The notes: generated from the letters alone by a model not told the origin. A stretch of DNA of 32,929 nt from Lutibacter sp. (GCF_016342705.1 NZ_JAEINV010000026.1:1-32929); one strand, 5' to 3'; shown: positions 23,660-32,929, counted from the stretch's first letter. Program-made: numbers and translations.

Positions 23660-25801
23660 ATGTTACAACTTTCTTTTTACCTAAAACAACTAACTTGGTA
23701 TACATCATTTAAAACAACATTATTTAATAATCCAAATAGGTTTTTAGCAATTAAAGCAACTATGGTAATTGGAATACTTGTTGTTTTAATGGTCAGTATT
23801 GGAATGCCTTTTTATGCTGTAACATTAGCTCTGGGAGCTCTTGCTGGAGCACTTTCAGAAACAGATGACCATCCAAAAGGGCGCTTAAAATCTATGATTT
23901 TAAAAATTATCAGTTTTGCAATATCAAGTTTTTCAGTAGAATTATTACAACCATATCCTATACTTTTAGGAATTGGACTTGCTTTGTCTACCATTATTTT
24001 TATTTTAATTGGAGGAGTAAGTGAACGATATAGAGGCATAACATTTGGGGCTTTACTAGTTGGTATTTATGCCATGATTGGTTCTCCAATTAGTCCTAAT
24101 TGGTATATTCAACCTATTTTACTAACATTAGGAGCATTTATTTATGGTGCTTTTTCTTACATATTTTTACGTTTAAAACCATATAGTCTTCTAGAGGAAC
24201 AACTGTCTAGAGGTTTTTCTGCGCTCTCATTATATTTAAATGAAAAATCAAAATTTTTTCCTAGCAATAAAGATGCAGAAAAAGAAATAAGAGCAAAACT
24301 TTCGCTCTTAAATGTGCAAACTGTTGAAGCATTAGACCGATGTAAAGAAGTTTTAAATAGTTATGGTGAGTCACTTATAAATCAACAACCATTAAAACCA
24401 TATTTGTATTATTTTATGGTTTTGCAAAGTTTGCATGAGCGTGCAGCATCTAGCCATGAACGTTATGATTTATTAAGTACGAACCCTTCAAATAATGATT
24501 TAATTGGTGGAATTCGTCAATTATTACATGAACTATCACATGCCACTCAAAATTTCTCAGAAAGTTTACTTACAGGTATTCCTTATGAACACCCAATATC
24601 TCTAGATTGGTTGACAAAAACCATAAATAATTCATTAAAAAATAATGAATTAAAACCTTCTTTACCTATAAAATTACTGATTCGTAATTTAACCGAATCT
24701 CATGAAGCTTTAAAAAACATTCATAAAAATTTTAACACCGATTTATTACCTAAATTAGAAAAAAACACAAGTACTTATTTTGAGCGATTAAAAGACCAGC
24801 TAAGCATTAATCACCCAAGAATGCAACATGCGATAAGATTAAGTCTCTCTTTTTTAATTGGTTATACTTTGTACAAGTATTTTCATATTGCAAAAGGAGA
24901 ATGGATAATTCTTACCATTTTATTTGTACTTCAGCCCAGTTATAGCGAAACAAGAAAACGACTTTTACAAAGGACTTTAGGAACTTTCGCAGGTATAATT
25001 ATTGGTGTTTTGGTTGTTAAATTATTTTCTTTTTCAGGGCAAATTGTTTTAATGCTCACTTCTGCCTATTTATTTTTATTTTGGATGAAACAAAAATATT
25101 CAATCAGTATTATTTTCATTACCATTTTTGTATTGTGTGCATTTAATATTATTGCAAATAAAGGTGTAGATGTGGTGGCTCCACGTTTAATAGATACTTT
25201 AATAGGAGCTTTTATTTCGTTTTTAGTGGTTCGGTTTTTATGGCCCAATTGGCAATACAAGAAGTTGCCGAATTTATTGAGTGAAGTAATCCTAAAAAAT
25301 ACAGCCTATTTAAAAGCAATTTTAATAGAATATAAAAACCCAATAACGGATGATTTAGCCTATAGAATTTCAAGAAGAGAAGCTCACCGGGCAGATAATG
25401 CTTTGGTTATAGATTGGCAGAATATGCAATTAGATCCTAAAAAACATCAAAAATTAAAAGAAACAGCCTTTGCTCTTACCTACTTAAACCATGCGTTACT
25501 TTCTTATTTATCCGCATTAGGAGCTCATAGAAATCTGCAAACAAAACAAACTTTAAATATAATTGTATTTGAAAACCATATTTTAAAAGCTTTAGAGGAA
25601 TCTATTGCTTGGCTAACTACTAAAAACAATAGTGAAATAGAAAGTATTGAAAATAGTTTAGAAGAAATAAGTGCACAATTACATACTAAGAAGGAAGAAG
25701 CTGAACAGATTCATTATACTTTATTATATAATATTACTGAAGTGACCATACAAATACTTGAACAAGCAAAATTATTTAAGCAAACTGAAAATAACAGTTA
25801 A
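23660..25801 (+). CDS. FUSC family membrane protein (YccS/YhfK-like)
   Basis: A 713-residue inner-membrane protein with two clusters of about six helices, near residues 40-170 and 390-530, each followed by a long cytoplasmic helical region. This is the plan of the YccS/YhfK/FUSC family, which is related to aromatic-acid exporters such as AaeB. The second cluster begins HAIRLSLSFLIGYTLYKYF and contains the conserved LQPSYSETRKRLLQRTLGT, then LPNLLSEV and an SRREAHRADNAL stretch typical of the C-terminal region. The substrate is unknown; transport of aromatic or other organic acids is the usual guess. ATG 23660 (MLQLSFYLKQL) is chosen because a -7 box overlaps the earlier TTG. It stands alone and ends before a bidirectional terminator. 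Confidence 0.88.
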   Translation: MLQLSFYLKQLTWYTSFKTTLFNNPNRFLAIKATMVIGILVVLMVSIGMPFYAVTLALGALAGALSETDDHPKGRLKSMILKIISFAISSFSVELLQPYPILLGIGLALSTIIFILIGGVSERYRGITFGALLVGIYAMIGSPISPNWYIQPILLTLGAFIYGAFSYIFLRLKPYSLLEEQLSRGFSALSLYLNEKSKFFPSNKDAEKEIRAKLSLLNVQTVEALDRCKEVLNSYGESLINQQPLKPYLYYFMVLQSLHERAASSHERYDLLSTNPSNNDLIGGIRQLLHELSHATQNFSESLLTGIPYEHPISLDWLTKTINNSLKNNELKPSLPIKLLIRNLTESHEALKNIHKNFNTDLLPKLEKNTSTYFERLKDQLSINHPRMQHAIRLSLSFLIGYTLYKYFHIAKGEWIILTILFVLQPSYSETRKRLLQRTLGTFAGIIIGVLVVKLFSFSGQIVLMLTSAYLFLFWMKQKYSISIIFITIFVLCAFNIIANKGVDVVAPRLIDTLIGAFISFLVVRFLWPNWQYKKLPNLLSEVILKNTAYLKAILIEYKNPITDDLAYRISRREAHRADNALVIDWQNMQLDPKKHQKLKETAFALTYLNHALLSYLSALGAHRNLQTKQTLNIIVFENHILKALEESIAWLTTKNNSEIESIENSLEEISAQLHTKKEEAEQIHYTLLYNITEVTIQILEQAKLFKQTENNS

Positions 25802-25834
25802 AAAATTTATTACTATAAAATCTATTTGTAAAAC

Positions 25835-25879
25835 AAAAGCCTTATTCTACAAGTTTTAAAATTTGTAAAAAAGGCTTTT
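25835..25879. terminator. bidirectional terminator between the FUSC and BNR genes
   Basis: AAAAGCCTT (25835-25843) pairs with AAGGCTTTT (25871-25879); an inner TACAA/TTGTA stem extends the hairpin. It lies between convergent genes and has A/T tracts on both sides. Confidence 0.75.
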
Positions 25880-25912
25880 AGAATAAAAATTAATACTTGT
25901 TTCCTCCTATTT

Positions 25913-28900
25913 TTAGTTTTTAAATTCGTAACCGCGTCCTGGAGTATAAGGCATTCCAGATTTTACTAGTTTATCTTCTAATTGTTTTATATCTGTATTA
26001 TAAATAGCTTCTACTTGCTTCTTAATAACATCAATTTCAGCTTTTGCAATTGTATAACTATCTTTATGTGTTTTTGTAGGTGTAGATGTTGTATACTTTT
26101 GCTCATTACTAATAATTCCAATTCTATTAGCTGGTGTTTGAGGTTGATCTATATCTAATTTAGTTTTTATAGGATCTCCATACAAGGCTACGTTAATAAC
26201 TTTAATTTTATTTTCTATGGCTAAAACAGAGTTTGTAAATGCTTCAAAAGGTTGTTCAGATCTAACAATAGCAGCTTTTATATAGGTAAGTTTCTGGTTT
26301 ATTTCAGAAATCATATTTTGGGTATTTCTATAATTGGCTTCCAACTGTGCTATTTGCTTTTGGAACGCTACTTTAGCTTCTCTGTTATCAGCCGGTAATA
26401 CTGTATTATCCAATGCTTTTACATTAAAAGATACTGGATTTACTAAGTTAGTTACTTTACCATCAGCATACAATTGCATTTCTATTGTATACTCTCCAGG
26501 TTGTGCCAATGTACCTTCATCTTTGGTTGCCCAAGGATTGTAAAAAGATGATTCACTTAAATTTATAGGGTTTTGAAGCGTATACCTTAAATCCCAGTTA
26601 AAACGTTGAATTCCTTTTTCTGGTTTTCTATATTCTTTTTTTACAACAATTCCTTCAGCATCTTTAATTGTAAATACCAACTCAGCAGCTATTTCTTCAT
26701 TTTCACTTTTATATTGATTATAATCTGGATAAGAAACATCTTTTTTATCTTTTATAAGAGCCATTTCAGCCTTAGAACGTTTGTCCTTTAAAGATTCATA
26801 ATCCTCATTATAATAATATGTAATCATAGCTTCCGAACCTAAATTTGGCGCAGTAAAAAAGTTATCACCCTGAAAAGATTTTCCCGGTAAACCCAACGGT
26901 AAACTTTGTTCCCACGTTAATGCGTCTCTAATTGGGTAAATAATAGCAGTTGAAGAAGGTTCAACATTTTTAACAGTACGCAAGGCTGAATAATCATCTA
27001 ACACATAAAATCCTCTACCAAAGGTTCCTATTACCAAATCGTTTTCACGTTCTTGGATAGTTATATCTCTCACTAAAATTGTTGGTAATCCTGCTTTTAA
27101 TGCTTTCCAATGAGCTCCTTTATCTGGTGAAAAGAATGCGCCAAATTCGGTACCGCAAAAAATTAAATCACTATTTTTATGATCTTCCTCAATTGTATAT
27201 ACACTTCCTCTTTCTGGCAAATTACTACTAATATTTGTCCATGTTTTCCCTTTATCAGTAGATTTAAAAATATAAGGTTTAAAATCACCATATTTATGAT
27301 GATTAAAAGCGGCATAGATAACATTAACATCGTGTTTTGATAAATATACACTATTTACATATGATTGATTTGGAGCTCCAGAAATATTAGTGATTTTTCT
27401 CCAAGAAATTCCTCCATTTTCAGAAATATGTATTAATCCATCATCAGTTCCAACTGCAATTAAGTTTTCATCAATTGGAGATTCAGATAATGCAACAACG
27501 CTTCCATACAATGATGTTGAACCATTTTTAGCTACTGCATCAATACTAACTACTCTATCATATACTTTTAGTTGATTTCTATCAATTTGTGCAGATAAAT
27601 CATCACTGATAACTTCCCAACTATTTCCATAATCATTAGACCGGAATACTTTATTTCCAGCAAAATATAAACGGCCTGATGCGTGTCTGCTCACTGCTAA
27701 AGGCGAATCCCAATTAAAGCGATATGCATTTTCATTTGCTCTTTCTTTTGGTTGAATTCCAACAATTTCACCACTTTTTTTATCGTAACGTACTAAAAAT
27801 CCATTTTGAGATTGCGCATATACAATATCTGGATTATTTGGATCTATTTGAGATTCAAAACCGTCTCCTCCATTAGTTATAAACCAATCGAAATTTGTAA
27901 TTCCATGATTTGTAAGTACTCTTGAAGGACCACCAAGACTGAAATTATCTTGAGTACCACCATAAACATTATAAAACGGATAATCGTTATCAACTGCTAC
28001 TTTATAAAACTGTGTTAAAGGAATATTTTCTTTAAAATCCCACGTTTTTGCAGCATCAAAAGTTTCATACATTCCACCATCGCAACCAACTAACCAATGG
28101 TTATTATTATTTGGATTTATCCACATACAATGGTTGTCTACATGTTTAAAAACTTCACCTACTTTTGAAAATGTTTTTCCTCCATCATGACTAACAGACA
28201 TCCAAGTATCCATTGAATATATGGTATTTTCATCCACAGGATCGGCAATAATTTCCTGATAATAATTACCGCTTGTTACATGTTCACTTCTTTTTTCCCA
28301 ACTTGCTCCTCGGTTTGTAGAAGCATAAAAACCACCTTTGTCATCAGCAGCTTCAACAATAGCATATATTATTTCTGCATTTGCAGGTGAAATTGCCAAA
28401 CCAATTCTACCCAATTCTGTTGTTGGTAATCCTTTATTTATTTTATTCCAAGTTTTACCACCATCGGTACTTTTTTGCATTCCAGAACCTGGTCCTCCAC
28501 CAACATAAGTAAAAACGTGTCTTCTTCGTTGAAATGTGGAAGCATATAACACATCAGGATTTCTTGGATCCATTACCACATCATTTACACCAGTATGTTC
28601 ATCAACTGTTAAAACAGCCTCCCAAGTTTCTCCTCCATTGGTAGTTTTATACAAACCTCTTTCCCCTCCTTTGCTCCATAAAGGCCCAATTGCCGCTACA
28701 TACACAATATTAGAATTTTCTGGATGAACAATAATTCTCCCAATGTGTTCTGAAGTTTTTAAACCCATATTCTTCCATGTAGTTCCACCATCCAAAGATT
28801 TATAAACACCATCTCCATAATTAACCGAACGTTGGTTATTGTTTTCACCAGTACCAACCCAAATAACATTTGTATTGTTTGGGTCTATGGTTATACAACC

Positions 28901-29194
28901 TATTGAATAAGAGCCTTCTCCATCAAATATTGGAGTATATTCAACCCCTGAATTTATAGTTTTCCAAACGCCACCTGCTGAGGAAGCTACGTAATATTCA
29001 AATGGATTGTTAGGATTTACAGCAATATCTGAAATTCTTCCAGAAGTTAATGCTGGTCCAATACTACGCCATTTTAACCCATCTATTTTTATAGATTCCA
29101 ATGGTTGTTTTACTTCTTTTTTAGATTTTTGTGCATGCGTAAATTGTAGACTTAAAAACAGTACTACAAATGAGATAACGATTGTTTTTTTCAT
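25913..29194 (-). CDS. secreted VPS10/BNR-repeat beta-propeller protein (sortilin-like glycosyl hydrolase family)
   Basis: A 1093-residue exported protein. The signal peptide is MKKTIVISFVVLFLSLQFTHAQ. Residues 35-760 form one or two beta-propellers with at least nine Asp-box/BNR repeats, for example SLDGGTTW, TTNGGETW, STDGGKTW, SHDGGKTF, SENGGISW and STDKGKTW. The propeller closes with FGRGFYVLDDYSALR, a hallmark of this family. The rest holds a beta-sandwich region (RFNWDLRY) and a helical C-terminus. It is often annotated as a glycosyl hydrolase because of its similarity to sialidase Asp-boxes, but no catalytic sialidase residues can be pointed out and no substrate is known. It stands alone with its own promoter and terminators on both sides. 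Confidence 0.9.
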   Translation of the reverse strand: MKKTIVISFVVLFLSLQFTHAQKSKKEVKQPLESIKIDGLKWRSIGPALTSGRISDIAVNPNNPFEYYVASSAGGVWKTINSGVEYTPIFDGEGSYSIGCITIDPNNTNVIWVGTGENNNQRSVNYGDGVYKSLDGGTTWKNMGLKTSEHIGRIIVHPENSNIVYVAAIGPLWSKGGERGLYKTTNGGETWEAVLTVDEHTGVNDVVMDPRNPDVLYASTFQRRRHVFTYVGGGPGSGMQKSTDGGKTWNKINKGLPTTELGRIGLAISPANAEIIYAIVEAADDKGGFYASTNRGASWEKRSEHVTSGNYYQEIIADPVDENTIYSMDTWMSVSHDGGKTFSKVGEVFKHVDNHCMWINPNNNNHWLVGCDGGMYETFDAAKTWDFKENIPLTQFYKVAVDNDYPFYNVYGGTQDNFSLGGPSRVLTNHGITNFDWFITNGGDGFESQIDPNNPDIVYAQSQNGFLVRYDKKSGEIVGIQPKERANENAYRFNWDSPLAVSRHASGRLYFAGNKVFRSNDYGNSWEVISDDLSAQIDRNQLKVYDRVVSIDAVAKNGSTSLYGSVVALSESPIDENLIAVGTDDGLIHISENGGISWRKITNISGAPNQSYVNSVYLSKHDVNVIYAAFNHHKYGDFKPYIFKSTDKGKTWTNISSNLPERGSVYTIEEDHKNSDLIFCGTEFGAFFSPDKGAHWKALKAGLPTILVRDITIQERENDLVIGTFGRGFYVLDDYSALRTVKNVEPSSTAIIYPIRDALTWEQSLPLGLPGKSFQGDNFFTAPNLGSEAMITYYYNEDYESLKDKRSKAEMALIKDKKDVSYPDYNQYKSENEEIAAELVFTIKDAEGIVVKKEYRKPEKGIQRFNWDLRYTLQNPINLSESSFYNPWATKDEGTLAQPGEYTIEMQLYADGKVTNLVNPVSFNVKALDNTVLPADNREAKVAFQKQIAQLEANYRNTQNMISEINQKLTYIKAAIVRSEQPFEAFTNSVLAIENKIKVINVALYGDPIKTKLDIDQPQTPANRIGIISNEQKYTTSTPTKTHKDSYTIAKAEIDVIKKQVEAIYNTDIKQLEDKLVKSGMPYTPGRGYEFKN

Positions 29195-29242
29195 TTAAAA
29201 GAGACTTTTAATACAGTGATTGTATGATTAATGAATTTCTAT

Positions 29243-29250
29243 CAAATATA
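29243..29250 (-). promoter_or_regulatory. -7 box candidate of the BNR-propeller gene
   Basis: TATATTTG on the minus strand fits TAnnTTTG, 48 bp before ATG 29194, which leaves a leader of about 40 bases. The -33 element is poor (TTTA). Confidence 0.42.
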
Positions 29251-29336
29251 TAAAAGTTATTTCGAATTTAAATCCTTTGTACCTATAACAATAGTTGCAT
29301 TTGTAATGAATTTGAACGTTTTAAAAGGTTATAAAT

Positions 29337-29377
29337 AAAAAATACTTTCAAAAGAATGACTTAAGAAAGTATTTTTT
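29337..29377 (-). terminator. terminator after the membrane protein gene
   Basis: Perfect 13-bp arms, 29337-29349 and 29365-29377 (GAAAGTATTTTTT on the plus strand), with a 15-base loop. On the minus strand it follows the stop codon at 29407 by 30 bp and ends in a T-run, so it should end the transcript of the membrane protein. Confidence 0.75.
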
Positions 29378-29406
29378 TAAATTGAATTATGAAATTATTC
29401 ACATAA

Positions 29407-30888
29407 TTAAACAGCCTTTTTTAGCAAAATATCCATTATATATTGAGTTTCTTTATTATTCTCATTTTTAACTTCAAATATTGTGGCTTTAGCATTTTTA
29501 ATGTCTTTATTGGGTGAATTGGCTTCTAAAGTTTCGAATTTACGTTCAATAGTACTTTTAATTAAAGGAATGGTATCTTCATAACCTATAAAAAGAATAC
29601 GTTCTAAAGCTATTTTATTAAGCAAAAGATTGACTTCAAATTCACAACCTTTATTCTTTTCAGAAAATCCACGTAAGTCCATTAAAACAACACTTGCTGT
29701 TTCTATCAACGTATTTACAGTCATTTGCCAAGTATTATCGTAACACGATATAGGTGTTTCTTTAAAAGTTCCATCTAATTTTAGCGGTTTACGTTTTAAC
29801 CTAGCTAATTCTTTTTGCAAGGCACTTTCGTTTTTAACAAAATTACGTTTCATACCTCTAATACTCCACTCTATAAAAACAAACGCTCCAATAATCATTA
29901 ATGCAATAAAAGGCCCAAATATTTCAGAATCTGTATTCTCAAGTTGTGTATAAATTAAAAATATAATGATTATAAACACGGGAAAACTATGTTTAAAATT
30001 GCGCTTCCAAAACACTTTGTAAAATGATGGATCAGCTACAGTAAAATACGATCCAAAATATTTCCAATAATTAGCTAACCTTGAAAAAGTAAATAAAGAG
30101 GTTTTTTTAATTAAAAACACACGTAAAATTAGAAGTGTTAAATTAGCTTGCTTTTGAGTTTTTTTATTTAAATGATATAACAAATAAATATTAAATCCTA
30201 CAGCTGAAAGCATTGTAATACCTTTTGGAAAATCGCCAACACTAAGATTAAGTACACCTTCAATTAAAGCTATTAATAACAATGCAATAGCTATTAAATT
30301 TTTCCATTTGTATTGAAATACGGCAAAACTAAATTTCCAAAAAGGTGCAATGATATCAAATATTCCATCCTTATAAGCTGTAATTTGATGCCTATAGCCT
30401 ATTTGTCCCATTGTTGTCCAAATTAAAAATAAAATTGCAAATAAGAAATATGATAAATAAAGTGGGTCGTACGAATCAATAATAAAATAACCAGCTACAC
30501 TATAAACCAAAATAATGAGCAAATCTGTAAAAAATTGCGATTTCATCATTTTTTTTGCCCGTTCAACCTGCGTTTTTCTATGGATTGCTATATTTGAAAA
30601 ATCCGAATCTGAATTTAAAGATTCAAAAGAAAGCTTTTGGTTATTATCTAATTCTTGAGCTGGTTCTATGAAATTTGCATTATTTTCAACTTTGGAAGAT
30701 TTGGATAGCATCCAACGGTTCATAAAACGTATTAAAATAAATCGTGTAGTATAAGCTATAATGGCAGCAATTATAAGGATCGCAAATCTATTTCCCAAAC
30801 CTTCAACAGGATCGTTTAATAATAATGGGAAAATAAGGCCGAACCGAATTAACAAGTAAGACACATTAAGTGAAAGGAATGAAAACAT
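29407..30888 (-). CDS. multi-pass membrane protein with conserved C-terminal cytosolic domain, probable partner of the caspase protein
   Basis: A 493-residue membrane protein. Helices lie near residues 5-22, 33-52, 122-160, 185-245 and 310-345, with a polar segment between the second and third. The last ~130 residues are soluble: ISCYDNTWQMTVNTLIETASVVLMDLRGF, then GCEFEVNLLL and LERILFIG. The pattern VxMDLRGF...GCxFE looks like a Rossmann-type domain that I recall from membrane proteins near caspase or trypsin genes in bacterial conflict loci; this is memory and needs a search. The gene lies 91 bp downstream of the caspase-hydrolase gene on the same strand, with no terminator or clear promoter between, so the two are probably one operon. 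A strong terminator follows it. Enzymatic function is unknown. Confidence 0.65.
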   Translation of the reverse strand: MFSFLSLNVSYLLIRFGLIFPLLLNDPVEGLGNRFAILIIAAIIAYTTRFILIRFMNRWMLSKSSKVENNANFIEPAQELDNNQKLSFESLNSDSDFSNIAIHRKTQVERAKKMMKSQFFTDLLIILVYSVAGYFIIDSYDPLYLSYFLFAILFLIWTTMGQIGYRHQITAYKDGIFDIIAPFWKFSFAVFQYKWKNLIAIALLLIALIEGVLNLSVGDFPKGITMLSAVGFNIYLLYHLNKKTQKQANLTLLILRVFLIKKTSLFTFSRLANYWKYFGSYFTVADPSFYKVFWKRNFKHSFPVFIIIIFLIYTQLENTDSEIFGPFIALMIIGAFVFIEWSIRGMKRNFVKNESALQKELARLKRKPLKLDGTFKETPISCYDNTWQMTVNTLIETASVVLMDLRGFSEKNKGCEFEVNLLLNKIALERILFIGYEDTIPLIKSTIERKFETLEANSPNKDIKNAKATIFEVKNENNKETQYIMDILLKKAV

Positions 30889-30979
30889 AGTAAATAATTT
30901 TAGTTAGTAGTAGTATAATTATCTAACAACCAATATAGTAAATATTATTGGAACTATTTAAAATGTATTTTCAAAATGA

Positions 30980-32857
30980 TTACGTTAAAAAACTAGCATG
31001 TAAAAATTTTATAAAATCATCATTAGGATTGTCTGTATTCATTAAACAAGTATACGCTTTATAAGCATTTGTGTGCATAGAAATTTTTTCACGAATTCCT
31101 GACATTTCAGCAGCTTTAGTATAATATTCTTTAGCAACATCTAAATTATCTAGGTATAAATTGGCTTCTGCAATTGTTGCATATTTCCACAAATTATTTC
31201 GACAAGCATTTGCTGCTTCTAAAGCCTGATTTGCATAATTCAGCATTTCATTTTCATTATTTTTAAGAACAATACTTAAAAAAGCAAGGTTAATAGCTTG
31301 GTAATAAATCTGATTTAAGTTGTTCTCTTTCAAAGCGATTGCTAACCCTTTAGTGTAATAATCAATTGCTTGTTGTCCATCTTCTATTTTATAGTTAAGT
31401 AAATAAGATCGTTTATATCTACCACCAATAATTCCAAATAAATCTCCATTATCTTTAGCCAATGGGTGATTAGTTATGAGCTCTATAGCTTCGTCTTTTC
31501 TATCTGCACCTTCCAAACTAAAAGTTAATTGTCTTAATCCATTAATATCAAGAGAGTTTGCAATAGGCAACAACTTTTTAATAACGGCGTCATATTTGCC
31601 AAGTGCTATATTAATTTCTTCGCTATTTGTATACTGATTATAAAATAAATTATTTGTTAATGTACTTACAATAAGGCTATAGGAGTCATTAAATTCATCT
31701 GCTGGTTTAACCATTGATGAATGATTTCCTGCAACAATTTCGCAATATTCCTTTGGAAATGATCCGAAACTAGACGCTTTATCCACATATTCATCATCTG
31801 TAGCTGCCGCTACTTTTAATTTAAATGGATACTTGTTTTTAAAAACACTGTCCCATTCATTTCTCAATGAAACTATAAAATCTCCCGTACTGCTTAATTC
31901 TTTGTATTTGTTATTCCATAATTTAATTAGTTGTGTAGCTTCAATCCCATAGTTGGGCGTTCCTAATAAAATTAAATGAGAAATTTTACTTCTAAGTTCT
32001 TCACTTAAATTTACAATAGCTTTTTGAGCTATTAATCCACCCAAACTATGTGCTACAATTGCAATTCTATCGTATTTATCAAATTTATATTTGAAAGATT
32101 TTGCTAAATATTCAGAAATTTTATCAATATCCTTTATTCCTCCCCAAATGTCTTTCCCAAATTCAGGATCTACATTTGGTGAATATCCTAATGGTTTCAT
32201 ATCCCATCCATTCATTCTTTGGTCTTTCATTAATAATTCAGGGATAATACCGAAAGTATCGGCGGCTTCACCTGAGAAACCATGAACAAAAAGCAACAAA
32301 TTATTAGATGCTTCTGTTTCTCTATATGATGTAACAACTTCTTTTATTTCTTTACTCGAAATTTTTTCTGGTTTATCGGTTTGTTGGATTGAAAGTTTTT
32401 CTCTAATTTCTTTTGGAACATAGCTAAGTACAAAATTATCATAAAGCTGAAGGTTTACATACGGGTTTTGGGCTTTACCACCTTGCATTGCAATTCTTGG
32501 CACTTCTTCTTGCAAATAAGATAAAACTTCATAAATTCTAATAAAAGGATCTTTAAATTCAGATTTATTTTTCCCTTGAACAGCATCTATTAAACATTTG
32601 GTGAAAATACTATTTTGACCTGTGGGTTGATAGGATAATTGATCTTCTCTACACGATGAAATTATTGAAACCCCTCGTTCATTGTCTATCTTTTGTCCTA
32701 AACCATCCGCTACTTCAGAACTCTTTGCGTTTAAAATTATTCCCGATTTACTTTTAACATCCTCGTTTTTATTAAAAAAACCACCTTTTGTCATTCCTTC
32801 TGCATGACAACAGTCTAAAAAGAAAATAAGCCGTTTAGATTTTAAACCATTTATGTA
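30980..32857 (-). CDS. caspase-alpha/beta hydrolase-TPR protein, cut within the caspase domain
   Basis: An effector-like fusion whose 5' end is missing. The frame is open up to 32857 and reads YINGLKSKRLIFFLDCCHAEG, the caspase strand with its catalytic cysteine, just upstream of the first ATG (32794). Numbering from that Met, residues 1-125 complete the caspase domain (SIISSCREDQLSY, QNPYV). Residues 160-365 form an alpha/beta hydrolase related to SERAC1/PGAP1 lipases: HGFSG (171), AHSLGG (S250), LGTPNYG, the acid probably D333 or D334, and GNHSS (H358). Residues ~390-604 are TPR-like helices. The catalytic histidine of the caspase, which lies earlier in the sequence, is lost and a TAA follows at 32858-32860. 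The pairing of a protease with a lipase suggests an abortive-infection effector; this is inference. In this state it is probably inactive as a protease. Confidence 0.8.
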   Translation of the reverse strand, partial: YINGLKSKRLIFFLDCCHAEGMTKGGFFNKNEDVKSKSGIILNAKSSEVADGLGQKIDNERGVSIISSCREDQLSYQPTGQNSIFTKCLIDAVQGKNKSEFKDPFIRIYEVLSYLQEEVPRIAMQGGKAQNPYVNLQLYDNFVLSYVPKEIREKLSIQQTDKPEKISSKEIKEVVTSYRETEASNNLLLFVHGFSGEAADTFGIIPELLMKDQRMNGWDMKPLGYSPNVDPEFGKDIWGGIKDIDKISEYLAKSFKYKFDKYDRIAIVAHSLGGLIAQKAIVNLSEELRSKISHLILLGTPNYGIEATQLIKLWNNKYKELSSTGDFIVSLRNEWDSVFKNKYPFKLKVAAATDDEYVDKASSFGSFPKEYCEIVAGNHSSMVKPADEFNDSYSLIVSTLTNNLFYNQYTNSEEINIALGKYDAVIKKLLPIANSLDINGLRQLTFSLEGADRKDEAIELITNHPLAKDNGDLFGIIGGRYKRSYLLNYKIEDGQQAIDYYTKGLAIALKENNLNQIYYQAINLAFLSIVLKNNENEMLNYANQALEAANACRNNLWKYATIAEANLYLDNLDVAKEYYTKAAEMSGIREKISMHTNAYKAYTCLMNTDNPNDDFIKFLHASFLT

Positions 32858-32929
32858 TTATACTGAAATAGGTTGACCTTTTTTTGGTTGCTTTAACCGT
32901 TCAAAATATTTTTTTTAGCCGTTTAGAAG
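32858..32929. mobile_element. probable end of an insertion sequence interrupting the caspase gene
   Basis: Caspase-like coding sequence stops at 32857. The DNA beyond it codes for nothing like a caspase in any frame, and contains the palindrome AGGTTGACCT (32870-32879) and a GGTT/AACC hairpin right after it. The abrupt change, at the very end of the window, is what an IS end at a contig edge looks like. No transposase is visible, so the family is unknown. An 11-base string, AGCCGTTTAGA, occurs at 32829 and again at 32917. Confidence 0.45.

Noticed and set aside
25913-29194. Sialidase activity for the BNR protein
   Set aside because: Asp-boxes alone do not show sialidase activity; the arginine triad and FRIP motif could not be found.
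32821-32929. The 11-base repeat AGCCGTTTAGA as a target-site duplication of the IS
   Set aside because: The first copy lies within caspase coding sequence 19 bases before the break and the second within the foreign DNA, so they do not flank an element correctly.

Overview
The window reads as chromosomal DNA of a marine-type flavobacterium (Bacteroidota, probably Flavobacteriaceae). The evidence is very AT-rich DNA, Bacteroidota-style promoters with TAnnTTTG -7 boxes, several Bacteroidota-type lipoproteins (a PUL-like sugar operon, a TesA-type esterase), a BNR-propeller secreted protein, and a thiE and ybbA/ybbP/tesA set of flavobacterial character. No rRNA, tRNA or CRISPR array was seen.

Layout. 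1-2458 holds housekeeping genes: a 5'-truncated TauE/SafE permease, a CPXCG zinc-ribbon-like protein, thioredoxin and a Bcr/CflA-type MFS pump. 2564-2975 is a decayed SAM methyltransferase. 3006-8539 holds a 1052-aa metallophosphoesterase-STAND-like NTPase (candidate defence protein) framed by two same-orientation copies of a long non-coding repeat, then an AraC regulator whose last 12 codons lie inside the second copy. 8673-16224 is a tight plus-strand sugar operon: PhyH-type dioxygenase, TIM-barrel isomerase-like protein, GH127-like and GH92 lipoproteins, a secreted esterase and a chimeric ORF. A 471-bp direct repeat scrambles the operon's end. 16387-16860 is the wreck of a second defence-type module: an XRE regulator overlapping the start of a GHKL ATPase that is cut and carries a stop codon. 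The third repeat copy lies just upstream of it. 17609-25801 returns to ordinary genes: a one-domain DEAD-like protein, ThiE, an FtsX-type ABC exporter with a divergent TesA-type esterase, a frameshifted small secreted protein and a FUSC-family membrane protein. 25913-32929 holds a BNR-propeller secreted protein, a membrane protein with a conserved C-terminal cytosolic domain, and a caspase-alpha/beta hydrolase-TPR protein. The last is cut inside its caspase domain at the window end by sequence that looks like an insertion-sequence terminus.

Main points. (1) A three-copy repeat family, each copy with three conserved ATAAT/ATTAT hairpins, marks the borders of defence-type genes: two copies start 78-87 bp upstream of the start codons and one ends 3 bp from a stop codon. 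This suggests a cassette-like exchange site. (2) The MPE-STAND protein and the caspase-lipase-TPR plus membrane-protein pair are the best candidates for little-described conflict systems. (3) Accessory DNA is decaying quickly: at least five broken genes were found. Functions are inferred from motifs read by eye; no database search was possible.
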